Positions 37,203 to 45,528 of a DNA stretch of 64,000 bases are shown here, in pieces. Within the stretch, counting starts at the first letter, position 1, and every line of letters starts with the position of its first letter. The notes under the pieces are model-generated. The model saw only the letters and a program-made list of their open reading frames with translations. It had not been told where the DNA came from and searched no databases. Both the position numbers and the translations under genes were made by a program. The stretch is from Bizionia paragorgiae (GTDB lineage Bacteria > Bacteroidota > Bacteroidia > Flavobacteriales > Flavobacteriaceae), in contig NZ_FNQK01000013.1 of the NCBI RefSeq assembly GCF_900107625.1, positions 1 through 64,000 of the forward strand, given 5' to 3'.

Positions 37203-38603
37203 CTATACATGTAAAGCACGATCTTCAGTAGCTGCTAATGCCGCTTCTTTAATCGCTTCTGTAAATGTTGGGTGAGCATGAGACATTCTAGACACATCTT
37301 CTGCACTCGCTCGGTATTCCATAGCTACTACCGCTTCTGCAATCATATCTGCTGCACGTGCACCAACCATATGAACTCCTAAAATTTCATCAGTAGTTTT
37401 ATCAGCAAGGATTTTAACAAAACCATCTAAATCCATACTTGCTCTACTTCTACCTAAAGCACGCATTGGAAATTGTCCTGTTTTGTATTCTATTTTTTCT
37501 TCTTTTAACTGCTCTTCAGTCTTCCCAACTGATGCTGCTTCTGGCCATGTGTAAACTACACCTGGGATTAAGTTATAATCGATATGTGGTTTTTGACCTG
37601 CTAAAGTTTCAGCTACAAACACCCCTTCTTCTTCGGCTTTATGCGCTAACATAGCACCTTTAATAACATCTCCAATAGCATAAATATTAGAAGCACTTGT
37701 TTGTAAACGTTCGTTCACATCCACTAAACCTCTATCTGTTAGTTTTACACCTGCAGCTTCAGCATTTAAACCATCGGTATAAGCACGACGCCCCACAGAA
37801 ACAAGACAGTAATCTCCTTTAATTTCTACCTCTTCTCCTTTTTTATTATCCGCTTTAACAATGATCTCATCACCAACACGCTCTACAGATTTCACTTTGT
37901 GAGACGTGTTAATCGTCATTTTTTGCTTCTTAAATATTTTGTTTAATTCTTTAGAAACACCTTTATCCATTGTTGGTACGATACGGTCGATATATTCAAC
38001 AACAGTAACTTCTGCTCCTAAACGTTTGTAAACTTGACCTAATTCTAAACCAATAACTCCACCTCCAATAACAATTAAATGCTTAGGAACTTCTTTAAGT
38101 TTTAAAGCTTCAGTAGAGGTAATGATACGTTCTTTATCAATAGAAATAAATGGTAAAGAAGCCGGTTTAGACCCCGTAGCAATAATGGTGTTTTTTGCTT
38201 CAATTTCTAAAGTTTCTTTTCCTTTTATGGTAATATGAGTTGCATCTTTAAAGCTACCAACACCTTCATAAACATCGATATTGTTTTTCTTCATTAAAAA
38301 ATCAATCCCTCCAGTTGTTTGATCAACAACCGATTGTTTACGAGCAATCATTTTTTCTAAATTCACTTTAATTTCGCCTGGTATTTCAATACCGTGCTCT
38401 TCAAAATGTTTTACAGCATCTTCGTAGTGGTGAGAAGAATCCAGTAAGGCTTTACTTGGAATACATCCCACGTTTAGACAAGTACCGCCAAGTGTTGAAT
38501 ATTTTTCGATAATTGCAGTTTTCATTCCTAGTTGTGCACAACGTATTGCTGCTACATATCCTCCAGGTCCTGAGCCGATAACGGCTACATCGTATTTACT
38601 CAT
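37203..38603 (-). CDS. lpdA: Dihydrolipoyl dehydrogenase
   Basis: E3 subunit of 2-oxoacid dehydrogenase complexes; reoxidises dihydrolipoyl groups with NAD. It has 466 aa. FAD site IGSGPGGYVAAIRCAQLG, redox disulfide GGTCLNVGCIPSK, NAD site VIGGGVIGLELGQVYKRLG, FAD site YAIGDVIKGAMLAHKA, and the active-site HAHPTFTEA near the C-terminus. No E1/E2 genes are adjacent. Confidence 0.97.
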   Translation of the reverse strand: MSKYDVAVIGSGPGGYVAAIRCAQLGMKTAIIEKYSTLGGTCLNVGCIPSKALLDSSHHYEDAVKHFEEHGIEIPGEIKVNLEKMIARKQSVVDQTTGGIDFLMKKNNIDVYEGVGSFKDATHITIKGKETLEIEAKNTIIATGSKPASLPFISIDKERIITSTEALKLKEVPKHLIVIGGGVIGLELGQVYKRLGAEVTVVEYIDRIVPTMDKGVSKELNKIFKKQKMTINTSHKVKSVERVGDEIIVKADNKKGEEVEIKGDYCLVSVGRRAYTDGLNAEAAGVKLTDRGLVDVNERLQTSASNIYAIGDVIKGAMLAHKAEEEGVFVAETLAGQKPHIDYNLIPGVVYTWPEAASVGKTEEQLKEEKIEYKTGQFPMRALGRSRASMDLDGFVKILADKTTDEILGVHMVGARAADMIAEAVVAMEYRASAEDVSRMSHAHPTFTEAIKEAALAATEDRALHV

Positions 38604-38663
38604 AAAAAGTGTTTATTTTATATTATTTCGCTTGTGCTGAAATAGTGAAATTTTAAATTTATA

Positions 38664-38671
38664 CAAAAGTA
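38664..38671 (-). promoter_or_regulatory. Candidate -7 element for lpdA
   Basis: TACTTTTG on the minus strand, about 60 nt before the lpdA start, matches TAnnTTTG. Confidence 0.5.
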
Positions 38672-38839
38672 CAATTTTGTAGGATGAATTGCGAATGACT
38701 TATGATGATTTTTTTATTTGTTTTCCCAACTGATTATCAACGGATAAATATCACATCTTAAATATGAGGTTCCACGCGATATACAAAATCAATATAACAC
38801 TATAAATTGTCTTTTCGTACCTTCTTTTAAGTCCTATGA

Positions 38840-39298
38840 TTACATCGAAATAGCCGTAGTATATTTAACCTCATTAATCATAAACATACTGTGTGTACTC
38901 CCAATATGATTAATCGTTGTGAGTTTTTCGACCATAAATTCTCTAAACGCCTCCATATCTTTTACAATCACCTTGAGTAAATAATCGTAATCGCCACTAA
39001 TATGAAAGCACTCCAACACTTCATTTAAATTATTCACCGCATTCTCGAATTCTACAATATTATTTTGTGTGTGTTGCGTGAGTTTAATATGACAAAAAGC
39101 AACAAAGGCCATATCGGCTTTTTCTTTGGTTAGCAACGCCACATATTTACTAATAACCCCTAGGTTTTCTAGCTTTTTAACGCGCTCATATACGGCAGTA
39201 ACCGATAAGTTTAATTTATTAGCTAGCGCTTTATTGGTTTGCTTACTATCGTTTTGAAGTAAATCGAGTAATTTTTTATCTATAGTATCTAATGTCAT
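38840..39298 (-). CDS. Lrp/AsnC family transcriptional regulator
   Basis: A 152-aa regulator: N-terminal winged HTH (DKKLLDLLQNDSKQTNKALANKLNLSVTAVYERVKKLENLGVI) and C-terminal RAM ligand-binding domain (CFHISGDYDYLLKVIVKDMEAFREFM). Such proteins sense amino acids. It is divergent from the methionine gamma-lyase gene, which is therefore a probable target, and methionine or a related amino acid a probable effector. Inference from position only. Confidence 0.93.
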   Translation of the reverse strand: MTLDTIDKKLLDLLQNDSKQTNKALANKLNLSVTAVYERVKKLENLGVISKYVALLTKEKADMAFVAFCHIKLTQHTQNNIVEFENAVNNLNEVLECFHISGDYDYLLKVIVKDMEAFREFMVEKLTTINHIGSTHSMFMINEVKYTTAISM

Positions 39299-39422
39299 TT
39301 TGAAAATTTTTCATCGGAAAAGCGGTTTAGCTATTCAGAAACGCAATATTATCATCAAATTTAACTATTATCAGAATAAAAATCTAATTTATAATACATC
39401 TATTGATTATCTATCTAATATT

Positions 39423-39436
39423 CATCACATTTGATG
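39423..39436. promoter_or_regulatory. Inverted repeat in the lrp-megL divergent region
   Basis: CATCAcattTGATG, a perfect 5-bp inverted repeat 43 nt before the lyase start. Candidate site for the Lrp-type regulator; related ATCATCAAAT and TTATCAG words occur between 39350 and 39375. Functional assignment is inference. Confidence 0.35.
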
Positions 39437-39478
39437 TAATTATAAAATAGTATAAACACACTAATAAAATTAATAATT

Positions 39479-40678
39479 ATGTCTTTTAAACCTGCAAATA
39501 AAATTCAAGACTTGCAATACTTCGGTGAGTTCGGTGGAGTAAACCCATCAATTTCAGACTCTTCGACCTACACGTTTCTATCTGCAAAAACCATGTTTGA
39601 CACTTTTGAAGGGAATGCCGACGGGTGCTACTTATACTCACGTCACTCCACGCCTTCTAACTTGTATTTAGGTGAAGCCTTAGCAGCTATGGAAGGAACA
39701 GAGACAGCAAATGTTACCGCTTCTGGAATGGGTGCTATTACACCGGTGCTTATGCAATTATGCGGCGCTGGAGATCATATTGTATCTAGCCGTACTATTT
39801 ATGGTGGTACTTATGCCTTCTTAAAAAACTTTACACCGCGTTTTAATATTGAAACATCATTTGTAGATATTACAAAATTGGATGTTGTTGAAGCAGCTAT
39901 TACTCCTAACACAAAAGTACTTTACTGCGAGTCGGTAAGTAACCCTTTGTTAGAAGTTGCAGATATTAAAGGACTAGCTGCTATTGCAAAAAAGCACAAC
40001 TTAAAACTAATAGTAGACAACACGTTTTCACCCCTATCGATTACACCTACTCAATTTGGTGCAGATATCGTAATTCACAGTTTAACAAAATTTATCAATG
40101 GTTCTAGTGATACTGTTGGTGGCGTGGTTTGCGGTACCCAAGATTTTATTAACGAATTAAGAAGCGTTAATGATGGTGCCTGCATGCTTTTAGGATCGAC
40201 TATGGATAGTTTACGTGCTGCTTCTGTATTAAAAAACTTAAGAACATTACATCTTAGAATACAACAACACAGTAAAAATGCGCATTATTTAGCAGAGAAA
40301 TTTGAAGGTCTAGGATTAAAAACAGTATATCCTGGTTTAGCCTCACACCCATCTCATGAGTTAATAAAAAGCATGCTTAACGATAAATATGGTTATGGCG
40401 GTATGCTAACTGTAGATGCCGGATCATTGGATAAAGCCAATGCTTTAATGGAATTAATGCAAGAAAAAAATCTTGGTTATTTAGCGGTGAGTTTAGGTTT
40501 CTACAAAACCTTATTCAGCGCACCTGGAAGTTCTACATCTTCAGAAATTCCTGAAGACGAGCAAAAGGAAATGGGACTGAGCGATGGTTTAATCCGTTTT
40601 TCAATTGGACTAGACGACGATATTGAGCGTACTTTCGAGATGATGAAATCATGTATGAAAGAACTTAATATAATATAA
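39479..40678 (+). CDS. Cys/Met metabolism PLP enzyme, probable methionine gamma-lyase
   Basis: A 399-aa aspartate-aminotransferase-fold PLP enzyme. YSRHSTPSNLYLGEALAAMEGTE (PLP phosphate and substrate binding), TASGMGAITPVLM, YCESVSNPLLEVADI, VDNTFSPL, and the PLP lysine in IHSLTKFINGSSDTVGG. Homologues split methionine into methanethiol, 2-oxobutyrate and ammonia, or act as cystathionine lyases; the exact reaction cannot be settled from sequence. Divergent Lrp-type regulator. Confidence 0.88.
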   Translation: MSFKPANKIQDLQYFGEFGGVNPSISDSSTYTFLSAKTMFDTFEGNADGCYLYSRHSTPSNLYLGEALAAMEGTETANVTASGMGAITPVLMQLCGAGDHIVSSRTIYGGTYAFLKNFTPRFNIETSFVDITKLDVVEAAITPNTKVLYCESVSNPLLEVADIKGLAAIAKKHNLKLIVDNTFSPLSITPTQFGADIVIHSLTKFINGSSDTVGGVVCGTQDFINELRSVNDGACMLLGSTMDSLRAASVLKNLRTLHLRIQQHSKNAHYLAEKFEGLGLKTVYPGLASHPSHELIKSMLNDKYGYGGMLTVDAGSLDKANALMELMQEKNLGYLAVSLGFYKTLFSAPGSSTSSEIPEDEQKEMGLSDGLIRFSIGLDDDIERTFEMMKSCMKELNII

Positions 40679-40733
40679 CACGTTTTCAGTAAAATAAAAC
40701 CCCTTATTTAAAGAGCACTTCTTTTTATATAAG

Positions 40734-40766
40734 CATTGAGCCAGCGCCATAACGCCTGGCTCAATG
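40734..40766 (+). terminator. Hairpin after the methionine gamma-lyase gene
   Basis: Perfect 11-bp stem CATTGAGCCAG (40734-40744) / CTGGCTCAATG (40756-40766). The tail TGTTTATAAC is only weakly T-rich. Probably ends the lyase transcript. Confidence 0.6.
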
Positions 40767-40790
40767 TGTTTATAACACCTTTTTATTAAT

Positions 40791-41153
40791 TTGGTTTATC
40801 TTACCGCAAATACCAGCTTTGTGACGAGATCAACAAAAACTAAGCCTTTAGAAAACACTCCGCATTTAATAGGTACCCAGCGTAAATTAAGCAAAATGCA
40901 AAAGCAGATTCCCAGGGTTCTCATTGGGATTTTGATTGCAGCCTTTATACTTCCATTTACACCTAGTCGCCGTGGAGGCGATGGTCTTTTAACGTATATC
41001 GATTATCATTACCTAGTTATTATCACCTTTATTTTACTCTTATTATTTTATGCTATTGGCTATCACATAACTAAGGACCGCTATAAAACCAAGCTATTAA
41101 AAGCAACTCAAAAAAGACAAAGAGCCGACAACAACGAGGCGATAAAAGATTAA
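40791..41153 (+). CDS. Small membrane protein, hypothetical
   Basis: At most 120 aa from TTG 40791; a GTG at 40821 (MTRSTKTKPLENTPHL) is an equally possible start. Two hydrophobic segments (about 43-58 and 73-94) flank a short RRGGDGLLTYIDYHYL loop, and the C-terminus is basic. No family recognised. It lies between the lyase terminator and nhaC. Confidence 0.65.
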   Translation: MVYLTANTSFVTRSTKTKPLENTPHLIGTQRKLSKMQKQIPRVLIGILIAAFILPFTPSRRGGDGLLTYIDYHYLVIITFILLLLFYAIGYHITKDRYKTKLLKATQKRQRADNNEAIKD

Positions 41154-41335
41154 AATTAAGATTGTATTCCTTATGTATTTGAAAGCATAGATGGCTAAAC
41201 GCTCTTTATATGCAATGAAACCTATTTATTTCTAAGATATTAACAACAAAACAAAGACTATCTGCTTTGGTTTTTTAGTTTATTTGCATAACAACACCGA
41301 AAATCGTAACATTACAATCCTAAAAACAAACCTGA

Positions 41336-42805
41336 ATGCAAGACGATAATAACCTTTCGAATATAGAGTTAGAAGACGAAACTATTATAGATAACAAAGA
41401 ATTAAGTCTAGTTGAAGCATTAATCCCAGTTGTAATACTTATGGGGTTATTGGCATACAACATCTTTTTTGTAGACGGTCAAGAATGGTTTGGAACCTAC
41501 ACGAATCAGATTATATTATTAATGGGAGGAGCCGTATCGGCAATTGTAGGCTTGTTTAATAAGGTTACGGTTTCATTAATGATTCGAGAAGTATGGTCGA
41601 ACCTAAAAAGCGTATTGGTTCCGATTATGATTCTATTTCTTGTAGGAGCTTTAGCAGGAACTTGGCTCGTTAGCGGGGTAATTCCAGCCATGGTTTTTTA
41701 TGGCTTAGAAGTCTTAAAACCGTCAATTTTCCTACCTGCATCGGTTATTATTTGCGCCTTAATATCTATTGCAACGGGAAGCTCATGGACCACCTCGGCA
41801 ACTGTTGGTATTGCCTTAATAGGTATTGGTGGTGCCTTAGGAATTAATCCGGGTATGATTGCCGGAGCTGTAATTTCTGGTGGTTACTTCGGTGATAAAA
41901 TGTCACCTTTAAGTGATACCACAAATTTAGCACCTGCTATGGCTGGAACAGATTTGTTTACCCACATTAGATATATGGCGATGACCACGGTACCTACTTT
42001 TATTGTTACCATAATAGCGTTTAGCGTTATGAGCGCTATGATTGTCACAAAAGGAACTGCCGATGTTACTCCCTTATTAGAAAGCATTCAAAGTACATTT
42101 AACACCACACCTCTGTTATTTATAGTTCCTATAGTAGTTATCGCACTTATATTATTTAAAACAAAACCTTTAATAGCTCTTACTGTTGGCGTATTATTAG
42201 CTGCTGTATTTGCTTTTATCTTTCAACCTAACATATTAGATAGTTTGTCGTCTTCTAAAATCGAAGCTATTGTTACCACCATCCTATCCGATGTACAAAT
42301 AGTAACTGATAATGACAAGCTTAACGACTTGTTTAGTTCTGGAGGAATGCAAGGTATGATTTGGACCATCCTATTAATATGCTGTGCCATGGTATTTGGA
42401 GGTATTATGGATGGTATTGGAGCCTTATCACGCATCACTAAAGAACTCTTAAAACTAGCGTCTAGTGTTTTCGGGTTATTTGCAAGTACCGTTGTAAGCT
42501 GCCTCGGATTAAACCTTATTGCATCCGATCAATATTTGGCGATTGTTATACCTGGAAAAATGTTTAAAAAAGCCTATCAAGACAAAAACTTAGCTCCAGA
42601 AAATTTAAGCCGAACCCTGGAAGACTCTGGAACGGTAACTTCAGCTTTAATTCCTTGGAATACTTGTGGTGCATACCATAGCGGTGTCCTAGGTGTTGGC
42701 GTAGGTGAGTATTTTATGTATGCCATCTTTAACTGGTTAAGTCCGTTTACAACATTACTTTTTGCAGCTTTTAGCATTAAAATTAAGCAGCTTACTTCTA
42801 AATAA
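41336..42805 (+). CDS. nhaC: NhaC-family Na+/H+ antiporter
   Basis: A 489-aa polytopic inner-membrane protein with about 11-12 hydrophobic segments. Typical motifs are ATGSSWTTSATVGIALIGIG, VISGGYFGDKMSPLSDTTNLAPA and LEDSGTVTSALIPWNTCGAY. NhaC antiporters exchange sodium for protons; some relatives carry organic substrates (malate/lactate antiport), so the substrate is not absolutely certain. Acidic cytoplasmic N-terminus. Confidence 0.92.
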   Translation: MQDDNNLSNIELEDETIIDNKELSLVEALIPVVILMGLLAYNIFFVDGQEWFGTYTNQIILLMGGAVSAIVGLFNKVTVSLMIREVWSNLKSVLVPIMILFLVGALAGTWLVSGVIPAMVFYGLEVLKPSIFLPASVIICALISIATGSSWTTSATVGIALIGIGGALGINPGMIAGAVISGGYFGDKMSPLSDTTNLAPAMAGTDLFTHIRYMAMTTVPTFIVTIIAFSVMSAMIVTKGTADVTPLLESIQSTFNTTPLLFIVPIVVIALILFKTKPLIALTVGVLLAAVFAFIFQPNILDSLSSSKIEAIVTTILSDVQIVTDNDKLNDLFSSGGMQGMIWTILLICCAMVFGGIMDGIGALSRITKELLKLASSVFGLFASTVVSCLGLNLIASDQYLAIVIPGKMFKKAYQDKNLAPENLSRTLEDSGTVTSALIPWNTCGAYHSGVLGVGVGEYFMYAIFNWLSPFTTLLFAAFSIKIKQLTSK

Positions 42806-42809
42806 GATA

Positions 42810-42840
42810 AACTTATCATTAAATTAATTCATGATAAGTT
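42810..42840 (+). terminator. Weak hairpin after nhaC
   Basis: 9-bp stem AACTTATCA (42810-42818) / TGATAAGTT (42832-42840), 13-nt loop, no T tract. Could be a weak terminator or a regulator site. Confidence 0.35.
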
Positions 42841-42901
42841 AAATCTATTAAGTAATAAATATTAAGAATTTCATTTCTTATGCAGAATGCCTTTTCTATA
42901 C

Positions 42902-42909
42902 TATATTTG
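42902..42909 (+). promoter_or_regulatory. Candidate -7 element for the peroxiredoxin gene
   Basis: TATATTTG matches TAnnTTTG and lies 36 nt before the ATG. Confidence 0.6.
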
Positions 42910-42945
42910 TAGTAGAAAAATTAATAACAATTAAATATATATAAT

Positions 42946-43584
42946 ATGGCATTTGTAGGAAAAAAATTCCCTGATTTAAACGTTGACGCAATGAACGAAA
43001 TGGGCGACACTTTTAAAGTGAACGTTCTTGAAGAAGCAGTTAACAACAAGAAAAAAGTATTACTTTTTTGGTACCCAAAAGACTTTACATTTGTTTGCCC
43101 AACAGAATTACACGCTTTTCAAGAAGCTATGGCTGAATTCGAAAAACGTAACACGATCGTTATTGGAGCATCATGTGATACACCAGAAGTTCACTTTGCA
43201 TGGTTAAACACACCAAAAGACAATGGCGGAATCGAAGGTGTAACATACCCAATATTAGCAGATTCTAACAGAAACTTATCTTCAACTTTAGGTATTTTAG
43301 ATATCACTAACGAAGAGTACAACGAAGAAACTGGAAACATCACAGTAGAAGGTGACAACGTTACTTACAGAGCAACATACATTATTGATGAAGAAGGAAC
43401 TGTAGTTCACGAAGGTATTAACCACATGCCACTAGGAAGAAACGTAAACGAATTTTTACGTTTAATCGACGCTTACACTCACGTTCAAGAAAAAGGTGAA
43501 GTTTGCCCAGCAAACTGGGAAGAAGGTAAAGACGCTATGCAAGCAAACCGAGAAGGTACTGCTGCGTATTTAGCATCTCACTAA
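42946..43584 (+). CDS. Typical 2-Cys peroxiredoxin
   Basis: A 212-aa AhpC/Prx1-type peroxidase reducing hydrogen and alkyl peroxides. Peroxidatic Cys51 lies in FTFVCPTE and the resolving Cys187 in GEVCPANW; a GGIEGVTYPILAD segment corresponds to the GGLG flexible loop of sensitive Prx. The usual AhpF is not adjacent; the thioredoxin-like protein 60 nt downstream may be its reductant. Codon choice looks highly optimised (repeated AAC, GAA, TTC), suggesting strong expression. Confidence 0.95.
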   Translation: MAFVGKKFPDLNVDAMNEMGDTFKVNVLEEAVNNKKKVLLFWYPKDFTFVCPTELHAFQEAMAEFEKRNTIVIGASCDTPEVHFAWLNTPKDNGGIEGVTYPILADSNRNLSSTLGILDITNEEYNEETGNITVEGDNVTYRATYIIDEEGTVVHEGINHMPLGRNVNEFLRLIDAYTHVQEKGEVCPANWEEGKDAMQANREGTAAYLASH

Positions 43585-43593
43585 TCTCATATT

Positions 43594-43628
43594 AAAACCA
43601 CACGGTTAGTTTAAAATCGTGTGGTTTT
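43594..43628 (+). terminator. Terminator after the peroxiredoxin gene
   Basis: Perfect 11-bp stem AAAACCACACG / CGTGTGGTTTT with 13-nt loop. It probably limits read-through into the thioredoxin gene. Confidence 0.75.
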
Positions 43629-43646
43629 ATTAAAAATCTAAATATT

Positions 43647-43955
43647 ATGGTAAAAGAATTAGAACAAGATAATTTGCAAGATGTTGTAAATACTAACGAC
43701 ACTGTTGTTGTACAATATTCTGCAACCTGGTGCGGTAACTGCCGCATTATGAAGCCTAAATTTAAAAAATTAGCTTCAGAACACGAAAATGCAACCTTTG
43801 TTATGGTAGATTCAGAAAAATTTCCAGAGTCTCGAAAAATGGCAACGGTAGATAATTTACCAACTTTCGCTGTATTTAAGGATGGAAAGTTTGTAAACCA
43901 AGTACAAACAAATAAGTTTGACGTTTTAAAAGATTTAGTTAATCCCGTATTATAA
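43647..43955 (+). CDS. Thioredoxin-family protein
   Basis: A 102-aa single-domain thioredoxin-like protein with active site WCGNC (C29, C32) instead of the usual WCGPC, and the cis-Pro in DNLPTFAVF. Probably cytoplasmic. It lies between two peroxidase genes and is a likely electron donor to one of them; the changed CxxC dipeptide suggests altered redox potential. Confidence 0.92.
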   Translation: MVKELEQDNLQDVVNTNDTVVVQYSATWCGNCRIMKPKFKKLASEHENATFVMVDSEKFPESRKMATVDNLPTFAVFKDGKFVNQVQTNKFDVLKDLVNPVL

Positions 43956-43966
43956 ACTACTAAGAC

Positions 43967-44224
43967 ATGAAATTACCTGTAATAAAACATTTAACTCAGT
44001 TTATTGCCGAAAATGACGAGGATTATGTTGTAGAAACTATTGAAACACTTGAAGCATTAACCGAAGTACCGTCTTTAAAAGACGAGGAATTAGATGTTAT
44101 TGGAGAATTAATTTCTAATATGTACGGCGCTATCGAAGTCAATAAAATGATTAAAGAGGGAACACCTCAAAAAGAAGCGTTAAATTCATTTATGAAACGC
44201 GTTTTAGGATCTATAGACACATAG
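43967..44224 (+). CDS. DUF6952-like small protein
   Basis: An 85-aa acidic helical protein (MKLPVIKHLTQFIAENDEDYV ... IKEGTPQKEALNSFMKRVLG). I associate it with DUF6952, which often follows a thioredoxin gene in flavobacteria. It starts 11 nt after the thioredoxin stop, so the two are co-transcribed. No function known. Confidence 0.7.
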   Translation: MKLPVIKHLTQFIAENDEDYVVETIETLEALTEVPSLKDEELDVIGELISNMYGAIEVNKMIKEGTPQKEALNSFMKRVLGSIDT

Positions 44225-44246
44225 ACCTTTCACTATAAAGCATTAC

Positions 44247-44272
44247 AAAACCACCTTAATTAAGGTGGTTTT
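44247..44272 (+). terminator. Terminator after the thioredoxin operon
   Basis: Perfect 26-nt palindrome AAAACCACCTTAA / TTAAGGTGGTTTT followed by TGCTTTTTT. Confidence 0.8.
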
Positions 44273-44424
44273 TGCTTTTTTATAGGTTTATAACCACTAA
44301 AACCTAAAGCTTATCATTTTTCTAAGCTGATTTTTTTAAACACTCTAAAAAAAAACACCCTTTACACTTCATTACTATTTTTTATAGTCTTAAATTTATG
44401 CTTTAACCTTAAACAGTAATTATT

Positions 44425-44931
44425 TTGAGCACAATAAAATTAAAAGGGAACCCAATAGAAACTTCTGGTTCACTACCTAAAGTTGGGGATAAAGCACCTA
44501 ATTTCACCTTAACAACAACAGAGTTAGGAACTAAAACACTTGCAGATTACAAAGGCAAAAAAGTTATTTTAAACATTTTCCCTAGTGTAGACACTGGGAC
44601 TTGCGCACAGTCCGTTCGCTCGTTTAATACCGAAGCTTCAGAAATAGAAAACACTAAAGTTCTATGTATTTCTAAAGACTTACCTTTTGCTCAAGCACGT
44701 TTTTGTGGTGCCGAAGGCATCAAAAATGTCGAGATGCTTTCTGCTTTTAAAGGCGATAACTTTGGTAAAGATTACGGACTAGATATGACCACAGGACCTT
44801 TAGAAACCTTGCTTTCACGTTGTGTGATTGTACTAGACGAAAACGGCGTTGTAACCTATACCGAACAAGTTCCGGATATTGTAGACGAGCCTAATTACAA
44901 AGCTTCTTTATACGCTTTATTAGATAACTAA
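44425..44931 (+). CDS. tpx: Thiol peroxidase (Tpx, atypical 2-Cys)
   Basis: A 168-aa lipid-hydroperoxide-preferring peroxidase. TTG start gives the canonical MSTIKLKGNPIETSG. The peroxidatic Cys is in DTGTCAQSVRSF, the resolving Cys in ARFCGAEG. Thioredoxin-dependent in other bacteria, which fits the nearby thioredoxin gene. Confidence 0.95.
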   Translation: MSTIKLKGNPIETSGSLPKVGDKAPNFTLTTTELGTKTLADYKGKKVILNIFPSVDTGTCAQSVRSFNTEASEIENTKVLCISKDLPFAQARFCGAEGIKNVEMLSAFKGDNFGKDYGLDMTTGPLETLLSRCVIVLDENGVVTYTEQVPDIVDEPNYKASLYALLDN

Positions 44932-44963
44932 TCTCCTAAAATTTACAGCTAAACTTAAATTAG

Positions 44964-45009
44964 TAAGACGCTTGTTAGTGTTATTGTTTAATAACGTTCA
45001 AGCGTCTTA
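44964..45009 (+). terminator. Terminator after tpx
   Basis: Outer stem TAAGACGCTTG (44964-44974) / CAAGCGTCTTA (44999-45009) perfect over 11 bp, with further internal pairing (GTTATT/AATAAC). Confidence 0.7.
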
Positions 45010-45023
45010 TATAATATAACCTT

Positions 45024-45395
45024 ATGGCTAAAAAAGAATCGTTTTTTATAAATCGAGTAAAAAGTGTAGGCTATGCTTTTAAAGGCGCCTATCTATTACT
45101 CACCACTGAAGCCAGCATTCAAGTACAATTTAGTATTGGAATCCTAGTGACTATTGCTGGATTTTATTTTAACATAAGTACCACAGAGTGGATTATTCAA
45201 ACCCTAGTAATAGCTATTATTATGGCCTTAGAAGGCGTAAATACTGCTATTGAAGAAATTGCTGACTTTATACACCCGGAACAACACCCTAAAATTGGGC
45301 TTATAAAAGACTTAGCCGCTGGTGCTGTATTTATTTTCGCTGTCGCTGCAGCTTGTGTTGGCTGTATTATTTACCTCCCTAAACTATTAGCATAA
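45024..45395 (+). CDS. dgkA: Diacylglycerol kinase family protein
   Basis: A 123-aa integral membrane kinase with three hydrophobic segments. The family motif is EGVNTAIEEIADF. In Gram-positives the homologue is an undecaprenol kinase, in proteobacteria a diacylglycerol kinase; which lipid is used here is not evident. It starts 14 nt after the tpx hairpin. Confidence 0.9.
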   Translation: MAKKESFFINRVKSVGYAFKGAYLLLTTEASIQVQFSIGILVTIAGFYFNISTTEWIIQTLVIAIIMALEGVNTAIEEIADFIHPEQHPKIGLIKDLAAGAVFIFAVAAACVGCIIYLPKLLA

Positions 45396-45500
45396 GGGTT
45401 ATTTAGAGGCTAATCACCGTTCTAAAATCCGCATTAAAATAATTGAGGCGAAAGCAATTTTAAAATGTAATTCTCCGTTAGGATAAACGTTAGTAATTTG

Positions 45501-45508
45501 TATTTTTG
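45501..45508 (+). promoter_or_regulatory. Candidate -7 element for ftsK
   Basis: TATTTTTG matches TAnnTTTG, 20 nt before the ftsK ATG. Confidence 0.55.
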
Positions 45509-45528
45509 TCTCATCCTAAAAACCTATA

